Origin: Kineobactrum sediminis
Lineage (GTDB): Bacteria > Pseudomonadota > Gammaproteobacteria > Pseudomonadales > Halieaceae
Direction: 5' to 3'
DNA length: 64,000 bases
NCBI RefSeq assembly: GCF_002868715.1
Contig: NZ_PKLZ01000003.1
Location: 1 to 64,000, forward strand
Part shown: piece after piece, positions 49,118 to 58,042 of the stretch
How positions within the stretch are numbered: the first letter of the stretch is position 1
Layout of the letters: the number at the start of each line of letters is the position of its first letter
The notes under the pieces: generated by a model
What the model saw: only the letters and a program-made list of their open reading frames with translations
The model's database searches: none
What the model was told of the DNA's origin: nothing
Made by a program: the position numbers and the translations under genes

Positions 49118-49611
49118 CGGAACAGCTTGCGCCGGGCAGCGGGTGGTTGCTCACGCTGTTGTTCCCGCCGGACCTGTAACAATAATTGCCGCAGCTGCTG
49201 GCGATCCGCCCGGGGCCAACGCGCAACGACATCCTCTATTGCCGGCAGGCCGCGCTCCAGCAGCTGGTCCCGCAAAACCTCGAGTTCCTGAAAGCGGCGG
49301 GCGCTATCGGTGTGTGCCTGGTTCAGCGAGGCCAGGGCAGCCTCTATGGGCTCCGGGTCCAGGTTGCGCATCAGCTTGCCAATGAACTGCAGGTGACGCT
49401 TGCGCGCACTGTTGGAGTTGATCCGGTGCATCTCCGCAATGGCCTCGGTCAGGCGCTCATCTTCAATGGGAATTTGCCGCAGTTCTTTGTCACTGAGCCG
49501 GCAAAGGCTTTCCCCCAGGGCCTGCAGGGCGGTCATCTGCCGCTTCAGTTCGCTTTTACTGGGGCCGTCGTCGGTATCAAGGTCATCGTGATGGGGGGTG
49601 TAATCAGGCAT
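49036..49611 (-). CDS. darP: ribosome-associated protein YjgA/DarP (DUF615)
   Basis: A 191-residue protein that assists 50S subunit assembly. Features: SKSELKRQMTALQALGE, IPIEDERLTEAI, ARKRHLQFIGKLMR, and a long helical C-terminal part with ARRKLFRYLRELD. The start ATG lies inside mgtE's last codons, an eight-base overlap. Its 3' end lies opposite the end of yhdP. Confidence 0.94.
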   Translation of the reverse strand: MPDYTPHHDDLDTDDGPSKSELKRQMTALQALGESLCRLSDKELRQIPIEDERLTEAIAEMHRINSNSARKRHLQFIGKLMRNLDPEPIEAALASLNQAHTDSARRFQELEVLRDQLLERGLPAIEDVVARWPRADRQQLRQLLLQVRREQQREQPPAARRKLFRYLRELDDAASGSGEIMDTGERGNNGD

Positions 49612-50956
49612 AGAACCAGGTCGCCAGGCCAAGGAAAGAAAGGAAACCTACCACGTCGGTAACCGTAGTCAGTACCACGCCCCCGGCCAGTGCAGGGTCG
49701 ATGCGCATGCGCTTGAGCAGCAGGGGAAGTGCGGCGCCAGTGGCAGCGGCAGTAATCAGGTTGATAATGATCGCGGAGCCGATAATCAGCCCCAGGCTCC
49801 AGTCGTCGAACCACATCGACGCGGCGACGGCCACTACCGCGGCCCAGAGCAGACCGTTGAGGATGCCCACGGACACTTCACGGTGCAACAGCCAGGAGGA
49901 ATTGTTCTTGCTGATCTGGCCCAGTGCCATGCCGCGGACCATTACAGTCAGGGTCTGGGTACCGGCAATGCCACCCATGGAGGCCACGATAGGCATCAGC
50001 ACCGCCAGTGCAACCACTTTCTCAATGGTGTCCTGGAACACGTTGATCACTGAAGCGGCAACAAAGGCGGTGACCAGATTGATACCCAGCCACACGGCGC
50101 GGCGCGTGGCTGTATGAAACACCGGCGCAAAGGTGTCCATGTCCTCGGTCAGGCCTGCCATCGAAGTCAGCGAGTGGTCGGCATCTTCACGAATCACGTC
50201 GACCACATCGTCAATGGTGATCCGGCCCAGCAGGCGACCGTCGTCGTCCACCACCGGCGCCGACACCCAGTCATTGCGCTCGAACAAACGCGCGACCTCA
50301 CTGTCAGGCATTTCCGCGGGTATCGGTGCGACATCGGTGATCATCATCTCGCGAACGGTCGCGGACGGGTCGGAGACCAGCAGGGTATTCAGCGGCAGCA
50401 GGCCGATGAACTGGTCATTACGGTTGACAACAAACAGGTTATCAGTCATCGCCGGAATGGCCGTATGGCGCCGCAGGTAGCGTAGTACCACATCCAGGGT
50501 CAGGGGTGCGCGGATGGTGATGGTGTCGGAGCTCATCAGGCCGCCGGCGGTATCATCCGGGTAGGTCATCACCTGTTCCAGGCGTGCCCGGTCCCGGTGA
50601 TCCATTGCATTCAGAACTTCCTGGGTGATCGTGTCGGGAAGTTGTTGCAGGATATCGGCGAGATCATCGTCCTGCAGGTGTTCGGTGATCTGCGCGACTT
50701 CCGCCGCATCCATGTCACTGAGAAAATGCGCGCGTAATTCATCGCCCAGTTCATTGATGACGTCGCCTTCATTCTCGAGTTCCACCATTTGCCAGAGGAT
50801 ATGGCGAAACTTGGGCGGCGAGGATTCCAGCAGGTGAGCGACGTCAGCGGCCGGGAGGCCGTTGAGCATGCGTTTTACGTCCGCCAGGGTTCCCGAGTCC
50901 AGCGCCGTTGACAGGCGGTCGAGCCGGGCCTGGGATGTGTTGGAGCGTGACGCCAT
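49604..50956 (-). CDS. mgtE: magnesium transporter MgtE
   Basis: A 450-residue Mg2+ channel. The cytosolic part has the MgtE N domain (DMDAAEVAQITEHL, about residues 80-93), then two CBS domains (PAMTDNLFVVNRND; VSAPVVDDDGRLLGRITIDDVV), which sense Mg2+. The transmembrane part has LMPIVASMGGIAGTQT and AGGVVLTTVTDVVGF, in which an Asp of the ion path is present. It lies between ptsO and yjgA, leftward. Confidence 0.95.
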   Translation of the reverse strand: MASRSNTSQARLDRLSTALDSGTLADVKRMLNGLPAADVAHLLESSPPKFRHILWQMVELENEGDVINELGDELRAHFLSDMDAAEVAQITEHLQDDDLADILQQLPDTITQEVLNAMDHRDRARLEQVMTYPDDTAGGLMSSDTITIRAPLTLDVVLRYLRRHTAIPAMTDNLFVVNRNDQFIGLLPLNTLLVSDPSATVREMMITDVAPIPAEMPDSEVARLFERNDWVSAPVVDDDGRLLGRITIDDVVDVIREDADHSLTSMAGLTEDMDTFAPVFHTATRRAVWLGINLVTAFVAASVINVFQDTIEKVVALAVLMPIVASMGGIAGTQTLTVMVRGMALGQISKNNSSWLLHREVSVGILNGLLWAAVVAVAASMWFDDWSLGLIIGSAIIINLITAAATGAALPLLLKRMRIDPALAGGVVLTTVTDVVGFLSFLGLATWFYA

Positions 50957-51068
50957 GGAATGCTTTCCGCCGGAGGCTATGGTGAGGAGATTAAACCCTG
51001 GTGCCGATTATCCCGGAAATCGGAGCGGGCAACAACGTGCTGATGGTGCCCGGGTATTGGCGGGCGGC

Positions 51069-51338
51069 TTATTCGTCTTCGTCGAAGCGGTCGGCAACCA
51101 GCGTCAGCAAAGCGGCCAGCGCCTCCTGCTCATCCTCTCCCTGGATATGAAGGTCCAGGGTGGTGCCCTGGCCGGCCGCCAGCATCATTACTGACATGAT
51201 ACTCTTGCCATCTACCAGTTTGCCGTCCCGGCCTGCCTTGATACTGCTGGAAAACCCGCTGGCGCAACCCACGAACTTGGCCGCTGCGCGTGCGTGCAGG
51301 CCGAGTTTGTTGATGATCGTTACTTGAGTCTCAATCAC
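51069..51338 (-). CDS. ptsO: HPr-like phosphocarrier protein NPr
   Basis: An 89-residue HPr-family protein of the nitrogen phosphotransferase system. The phosphorylated His15 sits in NKLGLHARAAAKFV and the regulatory Ser region in DGKSIMSVMML. The GTG start gives the normal HPr length; the longer open frame overlaps rapZ. It is eleven bases from the rapZ stop. Together with PtsN it tunes potassium and nitrogen responses, but here PtsN appears broken. Confidence 0.93.
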   Translation of the reverse strand: MIETQVTIINKLGLHARAAAKFVGCASGFSSSIKAGRDGKLVDGKSIMSVMMLAAGQGTTLDLHIQGEDEQEALAALLTLVADRFDEDE

Positions 51339-51349
51339 GGTATCGGTCG

Positions 51350-52204
51350 CTATTGCAGTTCGCGGTGGCGAATATGAACGTGCGGATAGTCCTGCCGGTA
51401 ATGCCGGTACAGTCGGGCTGCGAGGTATACTGAACGATGCTGGCCTCCCGTACAACCGATGGCCACGGTCATGTAACTGCGGTTACTGGCGCGATAGTGG
51501 GGTAGCCACTGGTCAAGGTACTGGCAGATACTGCCGAACAGTTCGTCGGTGAGCGGCTGCGCCTCGAGGAATGCCTGTACATCCTGGTCCAGGCCATTTT
51601 GCAGGCGCAATTCCTTGACCCAGTGGGGATTGGGCAGCATTCGCACATCAAAGACCAGGTCCGCGTCCGTGGGTACGCCACGCTTGAAGCCAAAAGACTG
51701 GATCAGCAGGGACATACTGCCGGTCGTGTCGCCGACCAGGCGCTGGCGAATGGCATCACGCAATTCGTAAATGGTCATCTGGCTGGTGTCGAGCATCAGC
51801 GCCGCGGCAACCGCGATGGGCTCAAGCAGTTGCCGCTCGCGCTCAATAGCCTCGGCCAGGGGCATTTGCTCGCCACTGAGAGGGTGCTTGCGGCGGGTTT
51901 CACTGAAGCGTTTGATCAGTACCGGGTCCTGCGCATCCAAAAATACTATTTCACTGTTAACGGTTGCCGGCAGTGAATTCAGAATACTGCTGAAGTCCTC
52001 CAGGTTGCGCCAGGCATTGCGGGCATCTATACACACTGCCGCACCACGAAAGTGGCTGAATTCGGGGCCCGATGCCTCTTCCACCAGGGCCGGCAACAGC
52101 GCCACGGGAAGGTTGTCTATGCAGTAGTAACCTTCATCTTCCAGTTGATGCAGGGCCGTGCTTTTTCCAGATCCGGAGCGCCCGGAAATAATTACCAGTT
52201 GCAC
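51350..52204 (-). CDS. rapZ: RNase adapter protein RapZ
   Basis: A 284-residue nucleotide-binding protein that controls GlmZ-type RNA decay and hence glucosamine-6-phosphate synthesis. The Walker A motif ISGRSGSGKSTALHQLED is at the N-terminus. Further blocks are FLDAQDPVLIKRFSETRRKHPL, SFGFKRGVPTDADLVFDVR and CTGGQHRSVYLAARL. It sits between ptsN and ptsO as in enteric bacteria. Confidence 0.97.
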   Translation of the reverse strand: MQLVIISGRSGSGKSTALHQLEDEGYYCIDNLPVALLPALVEEASGPEFSHFRGAAVCIDARNAWRNLEDFSSILNSLPATVNSEIVFLDAQDPVLIKRFSETRRKHPLSGEQMPLAEAIERERQLLEPIAVAAALMLDTSQMTIYELRDAIRQRLVGDTTGSMSLLIQSFGFKRGVPTDADLVFDVRMLPNPHWVKELRLQNGLDQDVQAFLEAQPLTDELFGSICQYLDQWLPHYRASNRSYMTVAIGCTGGQHRSVYLAARLYRHYRQDYPHVHIRHRELQ

Positions 52205-52214
52205 GTGGCTGCTC

Positions 52215-52672
52215 TCACACGGGCCATCCGGTGGCCAGGGCGTACAGGCTGGCAGCGTCTTCAGCTGCCCGCAGCTGTTCGCTGAATTCAGGCTGGCTGA
52301 AGAGGCCGGCGAGCTGCGCCAGAATATTAAGGTGTTCCTGATGAGCCGTCTCGGGTACCAGTAGAACGAAGAGAATGTCTACCGGGATATCGTCGGGCGC
52401 GTCAAATCGATGGGTTCCTGCAGCGTCGCGAGGCAGCCCATGGGTTCCGTGCAATGTGCAATCCGGCAGTGGGGAATGGCAATGCCACCACCCAGGCCGG
52501 TGCTGCCCAGGCGCTCGCGGGCAATCAGCTGGCTGAACACGTCGCTATCGGAAAGCGTGGGTTGATCTTTGCTGATCACACTGGCGAGGGTCTCAAACAG
52601 TCTTTTTTTGCTGCTCCCGGGCGCACGACAGATCGTGCGCCCGGGGGTGAGTAGTTGTGCTACAACGTGCAT
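52215..52672 (-). pseudogene. ptsN: nitrogen PTS protein EIIA-Ntr with one-base frameshift
   Basis: The first part (MHVVAQLLTPGRTIC, SSKKRLFETLASVI, phosphorylated His in GIAIPHCRI) and the second part (FDAPDDIPVDILFVLLVPE, EHLNILAQLAGLFS) are both normal EIIA-Ntr sequence but lie in different frames. They meet at an AAA on the plus strand at 52404-52406. One extra A there (GATTTTGAC instead of GATTTGAC on the coding strand) would restore EPIDFDAPDD and a protein of about 152 residues. As written the first frame stops after PIDLTRPTISR. A sequencing error is possible. A good ribosome site precedes the ATG. Confidence 0.85.
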
Positions 52673-52681
52673 GGAGAGTTC

Positions 52682-52969
52682 CTAGTGGCCGCGGGCCCTT
52701 TCTTTGTGCTTGATCAACTGGCGGTCCAGCTTGTCCGTGAGGGCATCGATGGCGGCATACATGTCTTCGTTTTCAGCGGCGGCAAAGATGTCGGCGCCAG
52801 CTACATGAACGGTTGCTTCGGCTTTTTGTACCAGCTTTTCAACAACCAGTGTGACTTCGCTATTGGTGATATTGTCGAAATGTCGTTGCAGTCGTTCAAA
52901 CTTGGTTTCTACATAATCGCGTAACGGGTCGCTGACTTCGACGTGATGACCGCTGACGTTCAGTTGCAT
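52682..52969 (-). CDS. hpf: short ribosome hibernation promoting factor
   Basis: A 95-residue HPF/YhbH-type protein that dimerises 70S ribosomes in stationary phase with RMF. It begins MQLNVSGHHVEVSDPLRDYV and has EVTLVVEKLVQKAEATVH and AAAENEDMYAAIDALTDKLD. The size fits the short form. It lies between rpoN and ptsN, as in E. coli. Confidence 0.96.
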   Translation of the reverse strand: MQLNVSGHHVEVSDPLRDYVETKFERLQRHFDNITNSEVTLVVEKLVQKAEATVHVAGADIFAAAENEDMYAAIDALTDKLDRQLIKHKERARGH

Positions 52970-53049
52970 AGTGTACTCCTTCTTCGACGGAAACCCAGAC
53001 TCTGGGGCCTGAAACCGGCGGCAGCAACACCTGCCGCCTTGACTATATC

Positions 53050-54555
53050 CTAGACTAATCTTTTACGCTCATTAGACGGCGGGATCATCAATATTTCCCG
53101 GTATTTGGCAATCGTTCTGCGTGCGACCCGGATACCCTGGCCTTCAAGTAAACTGGCGATCTTGCTGTCGCTTAACGGTTTGCGCGGGCTTTCGGCGCTG
53201 ACCAGCTTGCGGATAAAGGCGCGAATGGCGGTAGACGAACACTCACCGCCGGAGGTGGTGCCCACGTGACTGGAGAAAAAATACTTGAGTTCGAAAATCC
53301 CGCGGGGGGTGTGCATGTATTTCCGGGTGGTCACTCGCGAGATGGTCGATTCGTGCATCTCTACAGCGTCCGCGATATCGTGCAAAACCAGCGGTTTCAT
53401 TGCCTCCGGGCCATGTTCCAGAAAATCGCGCTGGTGTTCGACAATTCGGGTGGCGACCTTCATCAGGGTTTCATTGCGGCTGTAGAGACTTTTCAGAAAC
53501 CAGCGCGCCTCCTGCAGGTTGTCCTTCAGGTAGGTATTGTCGGCACTGCTGTCAGCGCGCTTGATCAGGCTCGCATAGCCACTGTTGATACGCAAACGGG
53601 GCGCAATGTCCGGATTCAGTTCAATGACCCAGCGACCATTTTTCTTGCTCACGAAAACATCGGGTACCACGTATTCGGTGGTGTCCTCGCCAACGCCCTG
53701 GCCGGGATTCGGGTCCAGGGTCCTGATCAGGTCCAGTGCCGCCTTGAGCTGGCTCTCGCTCAGCCGCATGCGCCGCATGATCTGCTTATAGTCACCACTG
53801 CCCAGCTGGGACAAGTGCCGCGTGATCATCGCTCGCGCGTGCTCCAGCGACGGCGTACCCGCCGGCTTCTGCTGCAACTGCACCAGCAGGCACTCCTGTA
53901 AATCCCGGGTGCAGACGCCGGCGGGCTCAAACTGCTGCAGGCAGCGCAGTACGGCAGTGACCTCCTCGGGGTCGATGTCCAGCTCGGGAATGAGAGACTG
54001 GTGAATATCATCAACACTGGCCTGTAGTCGGCCATTACTGTCGGTGGCGTCAATCAGGGCGAGTGCGATAACCCGGTCGATATCCGAGAGCCTGGTGAGG
54101 TTGAGTTGCCAGCGCAGCTGGTCCTGCAGGCTGTCCGTGGCATTGTTGCGGCTATCAAAATCACCGTCGAAGCCGTCGTCACTGGCCGCGCCCGAACCCG
54201 CCGTGGACGACGGCATCAGGTCATCCCACTGGGTGTCAACGGGCAGATCTTCCGGAATGGTGCCAGGCTGCCAGTCATCCCCGGAGTCCCGCTCCGTCAT
54301 GCCCTGACCCTCCTGGCTTTCCATCAGGCCATCGTTGTGGTTGTCGGCAACCGTGTCCAGGCGGGTTATGTTGTCGACCTCGGGGTCGGGTGCATAATCG
54401 TCGTCGTCCACCTCCAGCAGCGGGTTGGTATCGAGAGCCAGCTGGATTTCCTGCTGCAGGTCAAGGGTGCTGAGTTGCAACAGGCGTATGGCCAGCTGGA
54501 GCTGGGGAGTCATGGTCAGCTGTTGACCAAGTTTGAGCTGGAGCGACTGTTTCAT
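53050..54555 (-). CDS. rpoN: RNA polymerase sigma-54 factor
   Basis: A 501-residue sigma-54. The N-terminal activator-contact region starts MKQSLQLKLGQQLTMTPQLQ, an acidic linker follows (about residues 50-110), then the core-binding region. The helix-turn-helix region and RpoN box ARRTIAKYREI lie near the C-terminus. The ATG was chosen at the family start; the frame extends upstream without homology. It implies nitrogen-, motility- or stress-regulated promoters of the -24/-12 class. Confidence 0.97.
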   Translation of the reverse strand: MKQSLQLKLGQQLTMTPQLQLAIRLLQLSTLDLQQEIQLALDTNPLLEVDDDDYAPDPEVDNITRLDTVADNHNDGLMESQEGQGMTERDSGDDWQPGTIPEDLPVDTQWDDLMPSSTAGSGAASDDGFDGDFDSRNNATDSLQDQLRWQLNLTRLSDIDRVIALALIDATDSNGRLQASVDDIHQSLIPELDIDPEEVTAVLRCLQQFEPAGVCTRDLQECLLVQLQQKPAGTPSLEHARAMITRHLSQLGSGDYKQIMRRMRLSESQLKAALDLIRTLDPNPGQGVGEDTTEYVVPDVFVSKKNGRWVIELNPDIAPRLRINSGYASLIKRADSSADNTYLKDNLQEARWFLKSLYSRNETLMKVATRIVEHQRDFLEHGPEAMKPLVLHDIADAVEMHESTISRVTTRKYMHTPRGIFELKYFFSSHVGTTSGGECSSTAIRAFIRKLVSAESPRKPLSDSKIASLLEGQGIRVARRTIAKYREILMIPPSNERKRLV

Positions 54556-54690
54556 GGTTGCGCGCAGATCACCCTGATAGTGGCCTCGGATGAGACTAAA
54601 GACCCGAGTGTAGCGCCGGGTGATATTGGCTTGCAACCGGATGGCGCGAAAATTGCTTGATATGGACGAGTCAGTGCTACCCCGGGGTCA

Positions 54691-55431
54691 TCAGAGGTGG
54701 AAGTTTTCACCGAGATAGACCTTGCGAACCCGGGCGTTGCCAAGGATTTCTTCGGTATTGCCCTCGGCAATGATGTGTCCCTCGCCGACAATGTAGGCTT
54801 TTTCACAGATATCCAGGGTGTCCCGGACATTGTGATCGGTGATCAGCACACCGATACCGCGGCGTCGAAGATGGATGATGATGTCCTTGATGTCGGTGAC
54901 CGAAATGGGGTCTACCCCGGCGAATGGTTCATCCAGCAGGATGAAGTCGGGTTCGGTGGCCAGGGCCCGGGCGATTTCGACCCGACGGCGCTCGCCGCCG
55001 GATAGCGACTGGCCCAGGCTGTCGCGCAGGTGGGTAAGGTGGAATTCTTCCAGCAGGCGGTCGCAGTGGGTGTGTCGTTCACGTTTGTTCAGGTCCGGGC
55101 GGGTCTCCAGAATGGCCAGCAGGTTGTCCTGTACCGTGAGCTTGCGAAAAATGGAGGCTTCCTGCGGCAGATAGCCGATACCCCGGCGGGCACGTTCATG
55201 CATCGGCAGCGCGGTAATGTCCTGTCCATTGAGTATAATCGACCCCTGTTCGGTGGCGATGATGCCCACGATCATGTAAAAACAGGTGGTCTTGCCGGCG
55301 CCATTGGGGCCCAGCAGACCTACCACCTGGCCACTGGAAAGCTCCAGCGAGACGTCGACCACGACCTTGCGTCCGCGATAGGACTTGGCCAGGTTACTCG
55401 CCTTGAGTTGTGCCACTGGCTGCCTCGTCAT
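54691..55431 (-). CDS. lptB: LPS export ABC transporter ATP-binding protein LptB
   Basis: A 246-residue ATPase driving lipopolysaccharide extraction. Walker [10 protein letters not shown], the Q-loop in YLPQEASIF, signature LSGGERRR and Walker [13 protein letters not shown] are complete. The C-terminus [14 protein letters not shown] is the LptB type. The ATG overlaps the end of lptA by 38 bases, and the long open frame upstream is in lptA's shadow. Confidence 0.98.
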   Translation of the reverse strand: MTRQPVAQLKASNLAKSYRGRKVVVDVSLELSSGQVVGLLGPNGAGKTTCFYMIVGIIATEQGSIILNGQDITALPMHERARRGIGYLPQEASIFRKLTVQDNLLAILETRPDLNKRERHTHCDRLLEEFHLTHLRDSLGQSLSGGERRRVEIARALATEPDFILLDEPFAGVDPISVTDIKDIIIHLRRRGIGVLITDHNVRDTLDICEKAYIVGEGHIIAEGNTEEILGNARVRKVYLGENFHL

Positions 55432-55966
55432 TTTGTTCGAGCGTCTGGCCGGGGATGACGACTTCCACTCTTTCATCGTCGTTGCTGCCGGACTGGGCCT
55501 TGATGCGCTGTTCGGCAAATAGATACTCAATGGTATCCCCGGTAACGATAGCGCCATTTTGTTCAATCCGTGCTTCCCGCGTAAGGTAAACCCGCTCCTC
55601 GGCCCTGAAGTACTCGATCGTGCGGGCCGCAGCGCGCACCGGTTCCTGGTCAATCTCGGGTTGCTGTTGCATACGTGCGGGCGTGCCTCTGGCGACAATT
55701 CTATCGGGCTGGTCCTGCCGGTGGTGCAGCGTGATCTTGTCGGCTTCGATCTGCAGGCTGCCCTGTTGCATGCGCACGTTGCCGGTATACACGGTAATGC
55801 CCTCGCGATCATCCCGCAGGGCCTGGTTGGCGCTGATCCGGATCGGTTGCTGGCTGTCATCGGGAAGCGCACTCGCCGCCGTGGCGAGGGTCAGCATCAG
55901 GGCCATGAAACCTGCCCTGGAAACGCGCGTCAGGAAGCGATGTGCCTCAGGAACCCGTCGGGTCAT
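55394..55966 (-). CDS. lptA: LPS transport periplasmic protein LptA
   Basis: A 190-residue periplasmic bridge protein with a signal peptide ([14 protein letters not shown], cleavage near ALP-DD) and the OstA/LptA beta-jellyroll ([21 protein letters not shown], in part). The chosen ATG follows a GGAG site, inside the end of lptC (20-base overlap). Short acidic tail after the fold. Confidence 0.93.
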   Translation of the reverse strand: MTRRVPEAHRFLTRVSRAGFMALMLTLATAASALPDDSQQPIRISANQALRDDREGITVYTGNVRMQQGSLQIEADKITLHHRQDQPDRIVARGTPARMQQQPEIDQEPVRAAARTIEYFRAEERVYLTREARIEQNGAIVTGDTIEYLFAEQRIKAQSGSNDDERVEVVIPGQTLEQNDEAASGTTQGE

Positions 55967-56510
55967 AGACACTCTCCACATTGGGACGCAGTTGAATCGT
56001 CTGTCTGTTCAAGTCTGCGAACATGCCCCCGGCGCGCAAGATACTGGTGTCTTGCCTCACGGTGACCGGCGTCGTAGAGGTCGCCGTTTTCTGTTCCAGG
56101 TTCAGTTGCATGGACTGTGTTTCAAGGGTGCCACCTGTCTGGTCATTGATGAGTAGCACGTCGTCCTGCAGAGCCAGTATGTTTGTTGCATGGACAAGTC
56201 TGCCGCGATCGGCGCTGGCGGTCCACGTGCGATCATTGCCGTCGTGGGAATAAAAGCGTGGACGCATCAATAAAGAGACATCTTCCATGCCAAAGTGTTC
56301 AACCCGGTCCGCTTCCATGACTTCCGCCAGGGATCCGTCCACGGCATAGGACCAGCTGCGCGAATTGACCAGATAGGTGCTGACGGGCTGGTTTTCCCGT
56401 ATCAGCGCTGCGCTGTCGGTGGCACCGTCGCCACCGGCGATCCAGTAATACCCGGCGACCAGGGCCAGGGCGAGCCCCAGCAGTATTTGCAGTCTCAGGG
56501 CCGGGGTCAC
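55947..56510 (-). CDS. lptC: LPS export protein LptC
   Basis: A 187-residue bitopic protein. One N-terminal membrane helix (LQILLGLALALVAGYYWIAG) precedes a periplasmic jellyroll with DRVEHFGMEDVSLLMRPRFY (in part). The GTG start overlaps the kdsC stop by four bases (GTGA) and gives the normal length; a longer frame extends into kdsC. It forms the LptCAB part of the LPS bridge. Confidence 0.92.
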   Translation of the reverse strand: MTPALRLQILLGLALALVAGYYWIAGGDGATDSAALIRENQPVSTYLVNSRSWSYAVDGSLAEVMEADRVEHFGMEDVSLLMRPRFYSHDGNDRTWTASADRGRLVHATNILALQDDVLLINDQTGGTLETQSMQLNLEQKTATSTTPVTVRQDTSILRAGGMFADLNRQTIQLRPNVESVYDPTGS

Positions 56511-57043
56511 TGGTAGCCCGCTTCCAGTTCCGCCCACTGGCCGCGTGCGTTCAGCAACCACTCACAGGCTTCGCGGACGGCCCCGGCGCCGCCGTTGGCG
56601 AGGCTGCACCAGTCGGCGGCATTGCGCACCGCGGCGACCGCGTCCGCCACGCCAAGTCCCAGCCCGACCGCCTTGATGGCTGCCAGGTCCGGGAGGTCGT
56701 CTCCCATGTAGGCACACTGGGCCAGCTGCAGGTCGCGCTCCAGGCACAGCTCCCGCAGCGCCGTCAATTTGTCGGCGCGACCCTGGATCACCTTGCCGAT
56801 GCCCAGTTCCGCCGCTCGACGGTCAACCATCTCCGAGTGGCGCCCGGTAATAATGGCCACCTCGACGCCAGCTTTCTGCAGGAGTCGTATGCCGATACCG
56901 TCCTTGATATTGAAGATCTTGAGCTCTGCACCGTCGCTGCTGTAAATCACCCCGCCGTCGGTTAATACGCCGTCGACGTCCAGTGCCAGCAGGCGGATTT
57001 CGCGCGCGCGTAATTGCAGGTTTTCCACATCTTTGTCGGTCAT
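56507..57043 (-). CDS. kdsC: 3-deoxy-manno-octulosonate-8-phosphatase
   Basis: A 178-residue HAD-superfamily phosphatase in KDO synthesis. The nucleophile motif is LALDVDGVLTDGG, followed by KDGIGIRLL, IITGRHSEMV and YMGDDLPDL. The small size and KDG loop are typical of KdsC. ATG two bases past the kdsD stop was used. Confidence 0.96.
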   Translation of the reverse strand: MTDKDVENLQLRAREIRLLALDVDGVLTDGGVIYSSDGAELKIFNIKDGIGIRLLQKAGVEVAIITGRHSEMVDRRAAELGIGKVIQGRADKLTALRELCLERDLQLAQCAYMGDDLPDLAAIKAVGLGLGVADAVAAVRNAADWCSLANGGAGAVREACEWLLNARGQWAELEAGYQ

Positions 57044-57044
57044 G

Positions 57045-58031
57045 TCAGGCAATCCCCGCATGAAGCAGGTTCATCAGGTGGATGACCCCCAGCATATGCC
57101 CGGATTCGTCCAGGACCACGAGGGAGGTAATCTCGTTTTCCTCCATGATTCGCAGCGCCTCTGCCGCGAGCATTCCGGGTGCGGCGGTCTTGGCGTCACA
57201 GGTCATCAGGGTTTCAATGGGCGTGCGCCGAACATCAATACTGTCATCCAGTGCACGGCGCAGGTCACCATCGGTAAAGATACCCAGCAACTCACCGTTA
57301 TCGCCACTCACGGTGGTCATGCCCAGGCCCTTGCGACTGATCTCCAGCAGGGCCTCGGAGAGCACGGTGCTGCGATGCACCCTGGGTACGGACGCGCCGG
57401 TGTGCATTACATCGGCTACCTTGAGTAGCAGTTTTTTGCCCAGGGTTCCGCCGGGGTGTGAGAAGGCGAAGTCTTCGGCGGTAAAGCCCCGGGCCTCCAG
57501 CAGGGCAATGGCCAGTGCGTCGCCCATTACCAGCGCCGTGGTCGTACTGGATGTGGGGGCCAGGTTGAGCGGACACGCTTCTGTAGCCACGCCGGTATCA
57601 AGGTGGGCATCGGAAGCTTCTGCCAGGGGCGACGCGGCATCACCGGTCATGCTGACGAGGGGGATGCCCTGGCGTTTCAATAACGGCAGCAGGGTAATGA
57701 CCTCCGGTGAGCGGCCACTGTTGGATAGTGCTATTACCGCATCATCGGCGGTGATCATGCCGATATCGCCGTGGCTGGCTTCGCCGGGATGGACAAAAAA
57801 AGCCGGTGTGCCGGTACTGGCGAGGGTGGCTGCGATCTTGGTGGCGATATGCCCCGATTTGCCCATGCCTGTAACAATGACCCGGCCACGCACCTGTAGC
57901 AGGATCTCGCAGGCGTGCGCGAAACCGCCATCAATGCGGCCTTCCAGCGCCGCGATGGCAGCGCATTCCATACGCACAGTACGTTGCCCGGAGGCGACAT
58001 AGCTGTTTGATGTGTGTTCCGGCATGGCCAT
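57045..58031 (-). CDS. kdsD: arabinose-5-phosphate isomerase
   Basis: A 328-residue enzyme converting ribulose-5-phosphate to arabinose-5-phosphate for KDO. The SIS domain has VTGMGKSGHIATKIAATLAS and ALSNSGRSPEV; two CBS domains follow (VADVMHTGASVPRV; SLVVLDESGHMLGVIHL). Length matches the E. coli protein. Coupled to kdsC and preceded by the antiporter gene. Confidence 0.97.
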   Translation of the reverse strand: MAMPEHTSNSYVASGQRTVRMECAAIAALEGRIDGGFAHACEILLQVRGRVIVTGMGKSGHIATKIAATLASTGTPAFFVHPGEASHGDIGMITADDAVIALSNSGRSPEVITLLPLLKRQGIPLVSMTGDAASPLAEASDAHLDTGVATEACPLNLAPTSSTTTALVMGDALAIALLEARGFTAEDFAFSHPGGTLGKKLLLKVADVMHTGASVPRVHRSTVLSEALLEISRKGLGMTTVSGDNGELLGIFTDGDLRRALDDSIDVRRTPIETLMTCDAKTAAPGMLAAEALRIMEENEITSLVVLDESGHMLGVIHLMNLLHAGIA

Positions 58032-58042
58032 TGGCTCAGGGT

